Of a DNA stretch of 64,000 nucleotides, positions 1 to 12,530 are shown piece after piece; within the stretch, counting starts at the first letter, position 1, and the number at the start of each line of letters is the position of its first letter. The notes under the pieces are model-generated. The model was given only the letters and a program-made list of their open reading frames with translations. It was not told the origin of the DNA and did not search any database. The position numbers were made by a program, and so were the translations under genes. This DNA is from Tillus elongatus (taxonomy: Eukaryota > Arthropoda > Insecta > Coleoptera > Cleridae). The DNA lies in NCBI GenBank assembly GCA_964006375.1, contig OZ023265.1, forward strand, positions 158,395,618 through 158,459,617. Direction: 5' to 3'.

Positions 1-47
<47 letters not shown>
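1..47. repeat. (AT)n microsatellite
   Basis: Uninterrupted AT dinucleotide run cut by the window edge. It forms the core of a hairpin-ended repeat unit whose other modules follow up to about 420. Confidence 0.97.
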
Positions 48-51
<4 letters not shown>

Positions 52-1222
52 AACATATAAAAATTGAAACTGACCCCGGATATGGGTTCTAGGGGTCCTA
101 GTTCGCACTCATTTGAAAGAATTTTTGCAAAGTCTCACCATCGATACCTCACTATTAGTGCATTTTTAAAAATAAAAATGCACTAAAAGCCTGAACGCAG
201 CAAGTACGTTATGGTAATGCATTTTCATAGAATCGGGCACAAAATATTTTATTATAATTTTTTTTTCTTTTAACATAGACATCTAAATTTTGGTTTATAG
301 TTTACTTTTTATATCGTAAACCTACCTACCAAATTTGGTTATCATAGCTTTTTTATTTTTTGAGATAACAAAGTCTAGAAGCAGCAAGTGCGTTATGAAT
401 TTTCATAAAATATATTTAATAGCAAATATGTCTCTTTAATGCAAGCAGACGTCAAGTTGGTCACTGCTAAAACCTATATAGTAGAAAGAATGCACCATAA
501 AATAACTTATTGTTTGAAAACGCACAACAATTTTTCGAAAATAAACTTAAAATGTTTCCAAGAAAACCGACGAACGTTAGGTTATATAGCAAATTGAAAA
601 TTCGCTAGCAAAACGCGCTTACTTCGTCTTGATTTTTTTTACAAACATGCATCATATTTCGATGAAAAATGCAATAAGGAATGTTAACAAAATATTGTAG
701 ATATCACCAACGACTTACGGGCCATCCTGTGATTGTCAAAATAATTTTATAAGATGCAGCTCAAGACATCCTATAATTAACGTATACAATGTTTTTCTCG
801 TATCTTGCATAATAACAATTATATTGAGTTTTACCGTAGATATACGCCACCCTGTATACATGTAAATAGATAAAAACTGAAACTACACCAGGGTATGGAT
901 TCTGAGGCGCCTAGTTTGCACTCATTTGACGAAATATTCTTAAAATTCAAAAATCGCGGTCTCCTCAATAACGAATTTTTTTTTTTAACGAAAATTAGCT
1001 AAAAATTATAGACCGTTAAAACACTAACTTAACTGAAACTACTGCCAAAGCATCAGATTAAGGGTCTATTTGAAATGAATTTTCTGGAAATATTTTAGTC
1101 AAATAAAGGACAATGACGGATGAAGCTGAATTTTTTTTTTCTTTAAATGTCTATAACTTTTTTGTCTTTTAACGTATAGACCAAAATTTTGAGGCATATA
1201 TAATATAAATACGCATACCAAA
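48..1222. repeat. AT-rich dispersed repeat modules, no gene
   Basis: No coding signal. The stretch is a mosaic of modules found elsewhere in the window. 60-180 matches the flank of the (AT)n arrays at 47340 and 58970 (inverted). The hairpin ACGCA-GCAAG-TGCGT type appears at 196-212 and 382-396. 420-560 matches 36590-36745, and 700-840 matches 14155-14300 inverted. The hAT element at 1223 was inserted into this older repeat. Confidence 0.7.
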
Positions 1223-3967
1223 TAATGGCGTGCGGTCCATGGAAGCAAGGGAAGCATTGCTTCCCTCAAAATAACGACCACATACCTACATAAAAATAAT
1301 TTGTATTAAACCGCATTATTTAAAATCCATTTTGTATTTTAAATATTAAATTTTAAATTCTAAAACTAATTTATCTATTACAAATTTTAATTCGCAAGCT
1401 CACACATAATTATTTATTATGCATCATACTGTACTTGTATATGCGCTCTGCGCTCTTGGCAAGGACGTCGTCCCAGTAAACCGGTAAACCGACCGTCAAC
1501 CAACAGCATGAACCTGATACTACGAGAGTGGATGCAATGACTTCAGTTAAATACACGTAGCCAGCAGGCCACATAATGAGAAACCCTTGCTCGACGCAAT
1601 GTACGTGTATTTCAACATGTAGAACGTGTTGGAAGACCCGATGCACGTACAACGTGAATGTCGCTGATTATTTCGTAGAAATAAGCAGTTGACTAAGTTA
1701 AATACATTGGCATTTTATGATTATTAATATGGCTGCAACTACATCAGCTTTTAACAGCGGCGTTGGTGGGTGTGTGAATTTACAAACTTTACGAACAAGT
1801 GGTAATAATAATTGTGATTGTGTCGTGTGTTTTTTGATAACCAAAGGATTTTCAGCTTTATCGTTTGCTGAAAAACTTGCTATTATCAATAAAGGTAGGC
1901 CGAAACCTACTCTAAAAAACTCAAATACAAGAATTAAAACATGTATTGGACATTTCAACGCGGAAAAAACTTATAAACAATATGAATGGTTAACAGGAAT
2001 AAACTGTTTTGTTGGCCTGGTAGTCTATTTGTGACTGGAAAGGGGGTGTGGAATAATAGTGGGTTTTCCGACTTGAATAATCTACATAAAGTAGTAAAAA
2101 GACATGTTATATCTAAAGCGCATTTACAGACCATTTTAAAATTAAGTGTCTTTGAAAAAAACGCAAATTGAACACGCCGTTGACAAGCAGATAGAAATTA
2201 GCCATCGCCAACACAATGAACTCGTTGATAAAAACAGAAACATATTAAAAAGACTTATTGATGTTGTGTGTTTTCTTGGTCAGCATGAATTGGGGTTCAG
2301 GGGTCATGACGAAACAACTACATCTGCAAATAGAGAAAACTTTCAAGACCTAGTTTCTTTAATAGCCAAATACGACATTTGTTTAAAAAATCACTTGGAA
2401 CAGTCTAACGTTTTTCGCGGGACATCAAATCGCATTCAGAATGACTTAATTGCGGCTGCTGCCACTATTATTTTCAAGAGAATTAAATTTGAAATTAAAC
2501 AGACTCGTTTCATTGCTATTGTTCTAGATGAAACAACCGACGTAACTAATTTAAGTCAACTATATGTAGTAATACGCCATGTAAAAATGGATGGGAGCAA
2601 GAAAGATTTTTAGACTTAAAAAATGTGACAGAAGATCGTACCGCAAACGCTCTATATAAAATTGTGCTTAATATTATGCAAGATATTGAGGAGACTGATA
2701 ATAAATTAATTTCCCAAAGCTATGATGGGGCTGCTGTTATAGCCGGACATTTAGGAGGTCTTCAAACTAAAGTGCGGGAAACGTTTTCCAGTGCTCTATT
2801 TGTACACTGTTGTGCTCATAAATTAAATTTAATTTTATCCCATAAATCATATTAAAGAATGTAAGGTGTTTTTTGCTACCCTAAGTGGAATGGCTGTTTT
2901 TTTTCCAAATCTATGAAGCGCACACAAGCCTTAGACTCAATTGTTAAAAAACGTTTACCCAAAGTAGCTGCAACCCGATGGAACTACAACGGCAGAGTTG
3001 TGTGAACTATATTTGAACACCGTGAATCGTTAATTGAACTTTTTGAAAACATAATAGAAAATAGCAAAAATTGGGATGCAGAAAGAATAAATAGTTCTAG
3101 AGGATTTTTGGATGGTTTGAAAAGAGACTTTAATTTTAATTTTTTACTTAATATATTTTCGGAAATATTTCCGTTTTCAGATAATGTATTTAACATATTG
3201 CAATGTAAAACAAATCACATTGGTTTTTGCCTGAAGAAAATTAGTGAATTTAAATCCATTATAATTCAAAAAAGGAATGAATTTGATAAGTTCTGGAAAA
3301 AACAATGGAATTAGGAAAAGTGAGCCACGAAGAAAGCGTCTGCGCACTGATAATGTGGGAGACCTTCAAACTTCTTATCGCCGCCTTTTCTGCAAAATCA
3401 TAGATCAAATTCAGCAGCAAATTAACTGCAGATTTGATCATCTCAGTGACCTGAAATTTCTTGAATTGTATAATTTTGGCGGATTTGTAGGGATACCTTT
3501 CCCAGAAGATTCATTCAAATCATTATTCCACCATTATGGACATTATTTTGACAAAACCTTCTTACGATCAGAACATACAGTCATTTATGAAACCGATGTT
3601 ATTGACACAAAAACGAACGCGAATGAACCTTTAACTTTCTTAAAAGAATAAAAATTGGAAAATGCATATTCTGAAGCGTCCAAATTATGTGAATTAGTAT
3701 TAACAATTCCTGCTACTGTAAAACGAAATTATTCTACATTGAAACGTATCAAGAGTTTTGTTAGGAATTCAACAGGACAGGAAAGACGTTCCCAAATTTC
3801 AATTTTGTCAATTGAAAATAACTTCGTCGAGGAAATGTCCCAGAATCCACAGTTTTATGACATTATTAACGAATTTGCCAAAAACGACAGAAGAATTGAG
3901 TTACACTACAAATAGGTAAGTTTCTGAAAATTTCTTCCCTTATTTAAAATGTCACCACACGCCCCTG
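1223..3967 (+). mobile_element. hAT-superfamily DNA transposon, complete ends
   Basis: The element is bounded by an 8-bp duplication ATACCAAA at 1215-1222 and 3968-3975, the size expected of hAT insertions. The ends are imperfect inverted repeats: the left begins TAATGGCGTGCGGT and the right, reversed, reads CAGGGGCGTGTGGT. About 2.7 kb long, with a hAT transposase relic inside. The empty site lies in an older AT-rich repeat. Seen directly: duplication, inverted ends, coding relic. Known for the family: 8-bp duplications. Confidence 0.88.
1717..3915 (+). pseudogene. hAT transposase (TTF zinc finger / DUF4371 / dimerisation type), broken
   Basis: Three or more frames carry successive parts of one protein of the ZNF862 / zinc-finger MYM-type-1-like hAT group. 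1717-2171 holds a TTF-type zinc-finger region (YEWL, CWP, and KRHVISKAH) split by a frameshift near 2000. 2146-2613 contains the start of the RNase-H-like core with the expected acidic motif VLDETTDVTN. 2625-2855 continues with SYDGAAVIAG and VHCCAHKLNL. The C-terminal dimerisation region follows at 3277-3915. At least four frame breaks and a stop separate the pieces, so no functional enzyme is made. It would have catalysed cut-and-paste of the surrounding element. Family assignment is from motif recognition only. Confidence 0.85.
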
Positions 3968-4126
3968 ATACCAAACTACGTTCCCCTCATTCAGTTATTT
4001 CCGGAGATATATAAATTTTCTTAAAGAAAACACAAAATTTTCCTGGCTAACGAACTTATGCAAGCTACTTGCCGAAGAAAGGTGCTTGCCAAATTTGATC
4101 AAAATCGGCCTATTATTTTTTGAGGT

Positions 4127-4300
<174 letters not shown>

Positions 4301-4709
4301 AATGGGCCAAGTTCGCGCTTATTTGAAGAAATTTTTTAAATTCAAAAATCGCCATCTCATCACTAGTGAATGTTTTAAAGAAAATTCACTAAAATTGGTA
4401 TATGCTTTTCGCAAGACTGACAAACTGACAAACCAGTTAAAGTACTATTCTAATGATTATTTTTCAAGTGCGTAAGAAAAATCTATAAAACGACGTTTTT
4501 CTACAAAACTATAGTGAGTGACCAAATTATTAGTTACATGTGTAAAAATTTCATTTTCATCAGTTTGAAGTGATATAACGTTCTAAGATAGTGGTCATAT
4601 TATACTTTTTCGGTAAATTATTTATTCCTTGTACAATTAAGAATATTCATATTTCTTTTAAATCAGTAATTATAAAAAAATCAAAGTACAAAATATTTAG
4701 TACCATCTC

Positions 4710-5799
4710 TTAGTACTTAGTAGATCCTCCATTGGCATCAATTACAGCTTGAACCCTTTTTGGCGTGCTCTGAATACATTTTTTTTACATTTTCTTTTAA
4801 TTCTTCATCATGATCAAACTTTAGTCAATGCCTCTATGAGATTTTGCTTGTTTTTGGTGTTTTCTTTCGATATTTCCCATTTCAGGAATTCCCAGGAATT
4901 ATCGATGGGGTTCATGTTTGGCGAGTTGCCGGGCCAAGGCAAAACTTTGATATGTTTTTTCTCTAAGAATGCTGTTACTGATTTAGCTTTGTGACAAGGA
5001 GCGCAATCATGCATAAAAGTGTATTCAGAAGGATTAGCAAACCAATCTCTGATCTGAGGAATCCGTCTTGTCTCCAATACTTTTTTGTACTGCTCCTGTT
5101 TCATCATGCCCTCCACTATGTAAATGCGTCCTGTACCTCTTCCACTGATAACTGACCATACCATAATCTTCAGAGGATTTTGACAGTCTCGACGACACAG
5201 TCAGGGCGGTATTTCTCATCCTGTATTCGCCGAACAAATGAAGATTTATCCATCATCATGTCAATGTGAGATTCGTCTGAGAAGCAAACCTTGAACAAAA
5301 TGAAAATATTAAATACAAATGGACCACAGTGATTAAAATATAACTGAAAGAGCCAAAATTAAGGATAAAAGGGAAATATTCACATTTTCCCAGTCTGCAA
5401 CCGTCATGTATCGATGTTGCTTAGCCCATGCCAAACCTTTAATCTTCATGGCCGGAGTCAGTTTTGGTTTCTTTGCTGGTCTGCAGCATTTGAATCCCAT
5501 TTCTACAAGGCGACGCCTAGTTGTTTTGATAGAAATGGTAATGCGGGCTTCATTTATAATTTTCGTCAACTCCTTCGTACACTTTCTCCTGTTAGCCAGG
5601 CAAATGTTACCTATTTTTCGGATATCTCGAGGCGTAGTGAGTCGCTTACGTCCACATTTTCCAGTTCTCTCTTCACCGTCATCACATTCACATCTGTAAG
5701 TGAAGCAATGTTTCTTTGGGAATAATTTGAATGCTTCAATAACGCAGAAATTTCTGAAATCTTTTCTGGGAGAATATCTTTGTTTTTCCCATTTTCCAC
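4710..5799 (-). pseudogene. Tc1-like transposase, intron-containing, broken
   Basis: The minus strand carries an N-terminal helix-turn-helix (about 5610-5799, NYSQRNIASLTDVNVMTVKR), a second paired-type helix region (5384-5570, TTRRRLVEMGF), and the DDE domain with CFSDES at about 5275 and FMHDCAPCHKAK / NSPNMNPIDNSWEFLK at about 4880-5010. Between ADWEN and VCFSDE the frame is interrupted by 94 bases (5290-5383) that begin GT and end AG on the coding strand, so a spliceosomal intron is inferred. One-base frame breaks lie near 5656 and 5175, and a premature stop is at about 4822. The natural end is likely the TAA at 4710-4712. All three catalytic acidic positions (D, D, E/D) are still recognisable. 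Inactive as it stands. Confidence 0.85.
5290..5383 (-). other. Putative spliceosomal intron in Tc1-like transposase
   Basis: On the minus strand the segment starts GTGAATATTT and ends TTGTTCAAG. Removing it makes the Tc1 motif ADWEN-VCFSDES contiguous, and stops are present inside it. No transcript evidence is available. Confidence 0.7.
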
Positions 5800-6113
5800 A
5801 AAAAATTCGAAATATTAATAATTGAATGCACTATATTTACACAGAACTACACTTTTAGAATATTATTTCAAAACAATATAACCTCAAAATGCAATTTTCA
5901 CATTTGACACAGAAGTGACAGATATAGATCTACAACTCCACTCTTATGTCATCAATCAGTGTTACCACAGCAAAAAATGTCAAAGGGTATTGTCAGGATT
6001 ATAATACAAAAATATCTCGCAGAAGAAATAAATTTATAGGTGTACTAATAGTGTTTGAATGTTAATTATTAAGAAAAACTACAGTGTAACTAATAATTTG
6101 GCCACCCACTGTA

Positions 6114-6935
6114 TATATTATAGCAAAAGAACAATAGCCTGAATGTCCCCCAAATCCTCATGTCAAATTTAATGTAGACGACAAACATGAACCACATTTC
6201 ACCCCTTGATCTAAAAAGATTGTATCCCCTAATGGCGTAATTTTAACATTTGAATATTGGCAAACACTAAAGAAATATTTACTTAGGGGAAGTGTCGTTA
6301 ACAATAATATCTGTGAACGAAATTGCTCAAAGCAAATTCAATTTCACTCGTAGGACGGAAAAAATTACTAAATAAATTTCTGGGCCATAACGTACATACG
6401 TATAAAATGATAAAATGATTACTTCGTCTAATCAAATACTAGGATCGAGAGTGTTCACAAATGGGGTAAGTTCTTTGTGTGAATAATTGAATATTCCATT
6501 CATTATACATAAATTGTTTCAGTGGTCCTTTTACAAATGTCCTCATTTTGTGGAATTCAGTATTATTTCGAATAATATCAGATATAACTACCTAAAATCG
6601 GTTTATTGTAGTTGTTAATGCGTTATTTAGACTTCCTATTAACTTTCGTATTTACAGAGACCGTTCCCAAAATAAACGGCACACAGCCGGCAGCGTTTAT
6701 GTAATTTGAGCAAAAAAAAAAGTTTCTATTAAATAGGTCCGGACAACCTTTGTTTTCAAGGCTCTTGCTCTTCATAAATGTTACTAATATTTGAATTTAG
6801 CTGGGTTTGGTTATTTTATAAAAACTTCAGAAAGTTTTGCTAATAGAGAGCTAAACGAGCGCAAATTGTGGCCCCTAGAGCCCAAAATAAAGGTCCGATT
6901 AAATTTGTATATGTTTTTACATATTAGTGAATTTT
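6114..6935. other. AT-rich sequence, no feature recognised
   Basis: No open frame with family resemblance, no RNA gene and no clear repeat boundary was seen between the Tc1-like element and the next repeat unit. Confidence 0.4.
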
Positions 6936-7050
6936 TAGTGAATTTTCTTTAAAAAAATTCACTAATCAGGATATCCCGACTTTTGAATTTTGAAAAAATT
7001 TCTTCAAATGAGCGCCAATTAGGCCCCTTAAAACGCATATCCAGGGTCAG

Positions 7051-7134
<84 letters not shown>
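6936..7134 (+). repeat. 5' half of an AT-core hairpin repeat unit with (TA)n
   Basis: Starts with the inverted repeat TAGTGAATTTTC / AAATTCACTA (6936-6966), followed by the module that normally precedes the arrays (GACTTTTGAATTTTGAAAAA, then GCGCNNAATTAGG). It ends in TA repeats at 7056-7134, where mariner copy A has inserted. Confidence 0.75.
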
Positions 7135-7137
<3 letters not shown>

Positions 7138-8270
7138 GGCGATGCATTGAAAACGAAACAGGCCGATTTGCGTCCAGAATTTTTTTTTTAAGAAACGCTG
7201 AAACACGTCAATTTTAATATTGAGGGGGACATGTTTTGACATAAAACTCAACTTTGTCACATCAACTCCTTAAGGGTGGTGATAACAACCCTTATATTTT
7301 AAGTAGGGGGCATGGGTCAAGTGTTACATCGTTTGAAAGCTCTTTCTTTTCTCAATTCAACACTTTATTTTTTTTGGAAGCTTTATCAACTCGTTTAAAA
7401 ATTATTCACAGTTGGAATTGCAAGAACGTATTTCATTCATTGTGATAAGAAATGCACTGATTAGTCAATTTTTCGTTAAAAAAACTAAAAAACAAAACCA
7501 AACGTTCAAAAATGTTTATTCAGTTAAGTAAGTGTTCAAATTGTTGACCACCAGCTTCCATACAAAAGTACAAATTTTGTTCAAAACGAGCTCTGACATT
7601 CTGGAGCATTTGTGGAGTTATGAGATGGCATTCTATAACAATGCGTCGTCGTAATTCTTCCAGAGACTTCTGTTCTGTTGCGAAAATTCTGCTCTTTAAA
7701 TGGCCTTATAGAAAGGAGTGTAAAGGAGTTAAATCCGGTGATCTTGGGGGCCACTCAATAGCACCTCTACGCACAATCCATTGCTCCGGAAACTCTCTGT
7801 TCAAAACTCCCTAACACGTTGTGAAAAATGTGGAGAAGCTCCAACTTGTTGAAACACTAATTGATTTTCTTGATAGCGATCATCATTTTCAACAATGTCA
7901 ATTAGTAAGGGTAAACGATATCTTATAGTAACTCCAAATACGTTTCGTCACTTAAATTGCCATAAAAAAAATGGTCCGATTAAACGGTCTCCAAAAATGC
8001 CAGTCCAGACATTAAATTTCTGTGGAGTTTGCGTGTGGACTTCGTGAAAATTTTTTGGATTATTATCTGCCCAATAACGACAATTATGACGATTGACTGT
8101 AGAGTTGAATAAAAACGTACATTCGTCTGAAAAACAGATATTGAACAGAAAGCTCCTGTTATTAGCTATTCGTGCAGTCATAACTTCACAAAACTCCAGC
8201 CGCCGATCAAAATCATCTTCATCTAGTTGTTGTACAAGATGAATTTTATACGGGTGAAATTTATGATGCT
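7135..8270 (-). mobile_element. Mariner/Tc1-superfamily element, copy A (truncated)
   Basis: Begins CAGGGCGATGCATTGAAAAC directly after TA repeats and shares a terminal repeat of about 330 bp with copies B (33005) and C (52661). The transposase lies on the minus strand at 7514-8270. The opposite end is missing, because at about 8271 the sequence changes abruptly to an unrelated LINE. This is an older insertion cut by a later event or by recombination. Confidence 0.85.
7514..8270 (-). pseudogene. Mariner-type DDE transposase fragment
   Basis: Minus-strand frames contain NICFSDECTFLFN (first catalytic D at about 8125), the segment WTGIFGDRLIGPFF, and at 7510-7830 the region around a QQDGAPPHF-like motif and GHLKSR. 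These are the DDE core and C-terminus of the same mariner family as copies B and C. Frame breaks fall at about 7950 and 7815, and the N-terminal DNA-binding part was lost at the LINE junction. Not functional. Confidence 0.8.
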
Positions 8271-9225
8271 TCAATATTCGCTGAGTAGCTCCCTGACAGC
8301 TGCCAGTACCGATCCGAATGATGTGTTGCTGGAGGCCGCCTCTGTGTCTAGGAAGTCACTCAGCGCTACTTCCCTGTTCTCTAGCGTGTTCTCCAGTTTT
8401 AGCACCAGTTGGTGCAGTGCTGTTTCTGTTAAGATTCCTGCTCTGTTTGGATATTGTCCGCAGTGTGGTGGATATGCTTCCAGTACACCAGCCCTAATGT
8501 GCCGGTCAAGTCGTTTTTCCATTGTTTTGAGCGGAAGGGACATGAGGCTTATTAGCCTCAGGGACGTTGCCTGGTCTTTTGGACGCCACGGCTTAGGAAC
8601 GAATACAACCTTGGCCAGTCTCTATGCCCTCGGAATATACCCGAGAGCCAGACTGGCCCTCATAATGAGAGTAGGCGCCGGCGCCAGTATATCAATACCC
8701 TTTGGTGTCGAGCATGGTGGGCATTATCCTGTTAAATCCCGAGAATTTGTATGGCTCAAATCTGTTTATGGCCCATCTAACTTTGCTCCATGTATCCACC
8801 TTTTTGGCGACTGTCAACTCACTCTACTCTAGATGCTCGCCAATACGGCGCCTCTATCTCCAAGTCTTCCCAGTTCGGAGGTGATTAGTTTATTATGTTG
8901 CATCCGGGGAAGTGCATCTGTAGTATAATTTCCATAGTTTCCTTCCCGTCCCGTAGATGTTTTGAGTCCGCTAATGTTGATCTGAGTGCCCTTGGACAGG
9001 ATTTTGTGTAATCGAGCACTCTCAGATGTGTTCTCCACATATTCGCAGTGACTCCTCCACGACTCCTTCTTGGTGTCTCTCAATCTTTTCTTATAGCTCG
9101 TTAGGGCATATTTGCACTCATCCCATGCCACAGACCTTTTGGTCACGTAGAACAGCTTGCGAACCTGCGTCCTACTTTGCCTGAGGTCTTCATTCCACCA
9201 CGAGACATTCCTGGTGGATGTTCTT
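8271..9225 (-). pseudogene. Non-LTR retrotransposon ORF2 fragment (jockey/R1-like reverse transcriptase)
   Basis: The minus strand contains, in order, WDECKYALTSYKKRLRD (about 9100), a linker, and the early reverse-transcriptase segment LPLKTMEKRLDRHIRAG and ILTETALHQLVLKLE (8271-8543). This is fingers-domain sequence before the catalytic YxDD block, which is absent. The preceding region 8550-8830 encodes further ORF2 sequence in a different frame. Both ends are truncated, and it abuts mariner copy A on the left. Clade assignment between jockey and R1 is uncertain. Confidence 0.72.
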
Positions 9226-10149
9226 ATAAAGGAGTATAGTAAACAATTCTTGTTTTAAAAAGTTTCTAAGACAACATTTTCACGAAGTGATTAAGAAACA
9301 TTCGAAAAAGATTTCTGAAAAATACCTGGGACCAGCTATGAAATGAAATAGACTGCTTAGAAAGAGAATTATAGTTGCGACGGTAAGGTGACACTGCCAT
9401 CAGATTGTGATGATACCCTAGAAAAATATACAGTAAATTTCTGTTCGAGTTCAGAAGAATTGAGTCGTTTGCGCAAAAGACTCCTTAAATCTAGCGGAAG
9501 AGTACACTTCATGCCGTTTCGCCTTAGACATAAATAAAGGAAAAATCAGGATAAATGTAATGGTAAATGCAGTTAGATGGCGTATCGATTTTAAGTATGG
9601 CTTCCGCCACGTCATGGAGAGAAGAAGAAAAATGTTAACGGTTTTATTGCTTTTTTCCTTGAATTTATGACGGTGTATTACTTTCAACGTGAAACAACTG
9701 GTCAGCATTCTTTATGGGAACTGTTCTTCTATCTCAAGCCAACATACTGTAAACCAGGTCATTTATCAGTAAAGAGACGCGAGGAATATAAACTTCGAAA
9801 GACATGGAACTTTTACTCAAGTTTTAGTTTGTTACGTAAAGTGAACATCGATTCTGGGGAAACACGAAAGTGTTTGTCGTAAAGTCAGTAAATTACAAAA
9901 CTCAATCAGGTTTATGTTACTGCGAAAATGGCATAATTGTCGAAATTCAAAAAATTATGACCAATTATTATAAAAACTTCTCCAAATCCTATTAGCCAAC
10001 ATTTTTTTTAAACTTATAACCTGAATTTTGGTAGGTGGTACTTTTTATGGAAAAACTAAATAAATAAAGAGAAACGTGTGTCTCATTTTTCTTTAATTTT
10101 GCGGTGAGAGGACTGTGTCTGACTTAAAAAAATAGAAGTATCTTTAAAA
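9226..10149. other. AT-rich stretch, no gene recognised
   Basis: Two short open frames (9451-9708 minus, 9667-9882 plus) overlap each other and show no family motif. No RNA gene was seen. Confidence 0.4.
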
Positions 10150-10600
<451 letters not shown>

Positions 10601-11510
10601 TTAAAAATATTCAAAATCTGCTCTAAATATAGAAGTAGATACCTTTTCTGTGGCTGCACAGAGAAAATTCGTTTGCCTGTCGATGCTGTAAAAAAAAGGA
10701 AGGTACATACCAAGTTTTATCAAAATCGGCCCATTATTTTTTGAGTTATCGGTGTAATACACATTTCTGCGAAAATTCACTAAAAAGAATATGAATAGCG
10801 AGGATTGACTAACAATAGAAACGACAAAACACACAGGACGGTTGAAACCGTGTATGTTAGGCAGAAATGGTACGTTATCTGCAGAAGGGATCATTGACTA
10901 ATAGCTATTTACAAAGATGAAATCTGCACGTTATGATAATTAAACTAGGGGAAAAGGAAATTTAATGTTAAGTGGCCTCACGTTATAAAGGTGATGAATG
11001 TAGCAGGAGACCACGTAAGGCACCTAGAAAGAAATGTTACACGGAAATTTTAAGTAATTTATTAGGTTACATAATTAAAAATTACATAGAGAGCGAGCTT
11101 TGACTAACAGTGTAAATTAAAGGTACAATCATAGCAAATGGAGAACCGATGCCTAGTAAGAGGATGCTTCTACAATTTTCATTTTCGATAGAACAGACTA
11201 GTGAGCTTTGCCATTGAATCATAAAGAAGAAAGAGAGGAAAATAAACCGAAAGTGAAGCTACAGGGACGCCTTATGCGGTGGAATACAAGTAGGTTTTTG
11301 TAGGGTGATAAGTATGTAAAATAGTTTAGCAGTAAGGGTAAGCAAAGCGTCATGTTAAGAGTAAATACTGTAACAGCGGCAGAAGCAGAAGTCAATGGAA
11401 GCCACGTCTGTTCGGCCAGAGCAAATTTTATAAAGAAACTATTGACTTTTAATAATAACAATAGACTAAAAACGATGCGAGTTGTAAGGAAAATAGAAAT
11501 GATCTGAAAC
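10601..11510. other. AT-rich stretch, no gene recognised
   Basis: 10690-10780 repeats the module that follows (AT)n cores elsewhere (ATCGGCCCATTATTTTTTGA). No coding or RNA feature could be supported in the rest. Confidence 0.4.
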
Positions 11511-12530
11511 AAAATATTTTATTATGATTTTTTTTTCTTGTAAGATAGAAATCTAAATTTTGGTGTATTAGCTGTCGCATAATATAGCAGAAATTTAAAG
11601 AAAATCAAGCCAAGTTTCTATAAAAATGATTCTAAAGTAGTTTATTTTATCTTTAAACTTAATCATAAGACGTCATATAAGACCGAAACAGTCCTGAGAT
11701 GTGTTTCAATGGTAATTCTCCTAATTCTGTAATTAATTAGTTCTGTATACTTTGAATATAATATCCCGGGCATGATGCCTATTTAAAGTATCACGCAAAT
11801 AAAACCTGTGTTGACGTGTGCCTAGATAGGGGTACCGCGTTTGCCTCTCAAGCAGAAGGTTACGCGATCGAATCCAGCTCGATGAATGTATGTTTCTTTT
11901 AATATATTATTTTGACATTTGGAGAAACAATAGTGCACAGATTCCATACGTTTTGAACAAGATTTCATTTTTATTTAAAACGCCTAAATAAGTTGTCACC
12001 TTTGAGTCTAAAATTATAATTTTGTTATTGTTGTAATTGTTATTGAAAAAACCGATTTGATTAGGTGGACTAAAAGGAAGTCATACTGGCGATTAATAAG
12101 GAAAATAACTGCTACGTTTATAATTTGGCATATACTTTACTTTTCTAAATATGAATTAAGTTTTATTCTGGAAATCTTCTGTACAACTTTAACGAAATTT
12201 GTAATACAAGTTTCTTTTAAAGAGACTTAACTATCTACAGATATAGCAAAATTTTGTGCTTTACCTTCATAGAAAATTGAGTTTTGGGAATTTTTCACAA
12301 AAGGAGTTAGAACGCAAGATTTTTTTGATAATAGACAGATATCGATGGTAACACTTTCGAAAGAATTCTTCAAACGTGCGCGTACTAGGACCTCGACAAT
12401 TGATCTTCAAGGTCTGTGTAAGTTTAAAGTATTGACTTTCCTAATATGCCGTATAATAATAGTGTACAATTCCTATTAAAATTCGCTACTATAACGCACT
12501 TGCTGCGTCCCGAAGTTTTTTAGTTTTAGT
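11511..12530 (-). repeat. Diverged dispersed repeat (inverted relative of 50204-51420)
   Basis: The stretch reads, on the opposite strand, like 50204-51420: shared landmarks are the GACGTC(A/T)TAT region (11670 versus 51310), a CAACCTAATCAA region (12055 versus 51016), and the terminal hairpin with ACGCACTTGCTGCGT at about 12497. This copy lacks the SINE present in the other and so shows the empty site. Confidence 0.65.
11820..11886 (+). tRNA. tRNA-like sequence (degenerate; probably SINE- or pseudogene-derived)
   Basis: A-box-like GATAGGGGTACC and B-box-like CGATCGAATCC are spaced as in a tRNA. A possible anticodon arm TTTGC-CTCTCAA-GCAGA would give a CTC anticodon. Acceptor stem pairing is poor, so a working tRNA gene is unlikely. 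Confidence 0.3.

Larger units (their letters stand above)
4512..6111 (-). mobile_element. Tc1-like DNA transposon with both terminal inverted repeats
   Basis: The left end TAGTGAGTGACCAAATTATT and the right end reversed CAGTGGGTGGCCAAATTATT are inverted repeats flanked by TA dinucleotides at 4510-4511 and 6112-6113, as expected for Tc1/mariner insertion. Length about 1.6 kb. It encodes a transposase relic on the minus strand. Terminal-repeat identity is about 90 percent over the first 30 bases, so this is an old copy. Confidence 0.9.

Noticed and set aside
5406..5725. Plus-strand frames of about 100 codons
   Set aside because: Antisense of the Tc1-like transposase.
8227..8832. 201-codon plus-strand frame
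   Set aside because: Antisense to a recognisable LINE reverse-transcriptase fragment and crosses the mariner/LINE junction.
11820..11886. Functional tRNA gene
   Set aside because: Acceptor stem does not pair; treated as tRNA-like relic only.
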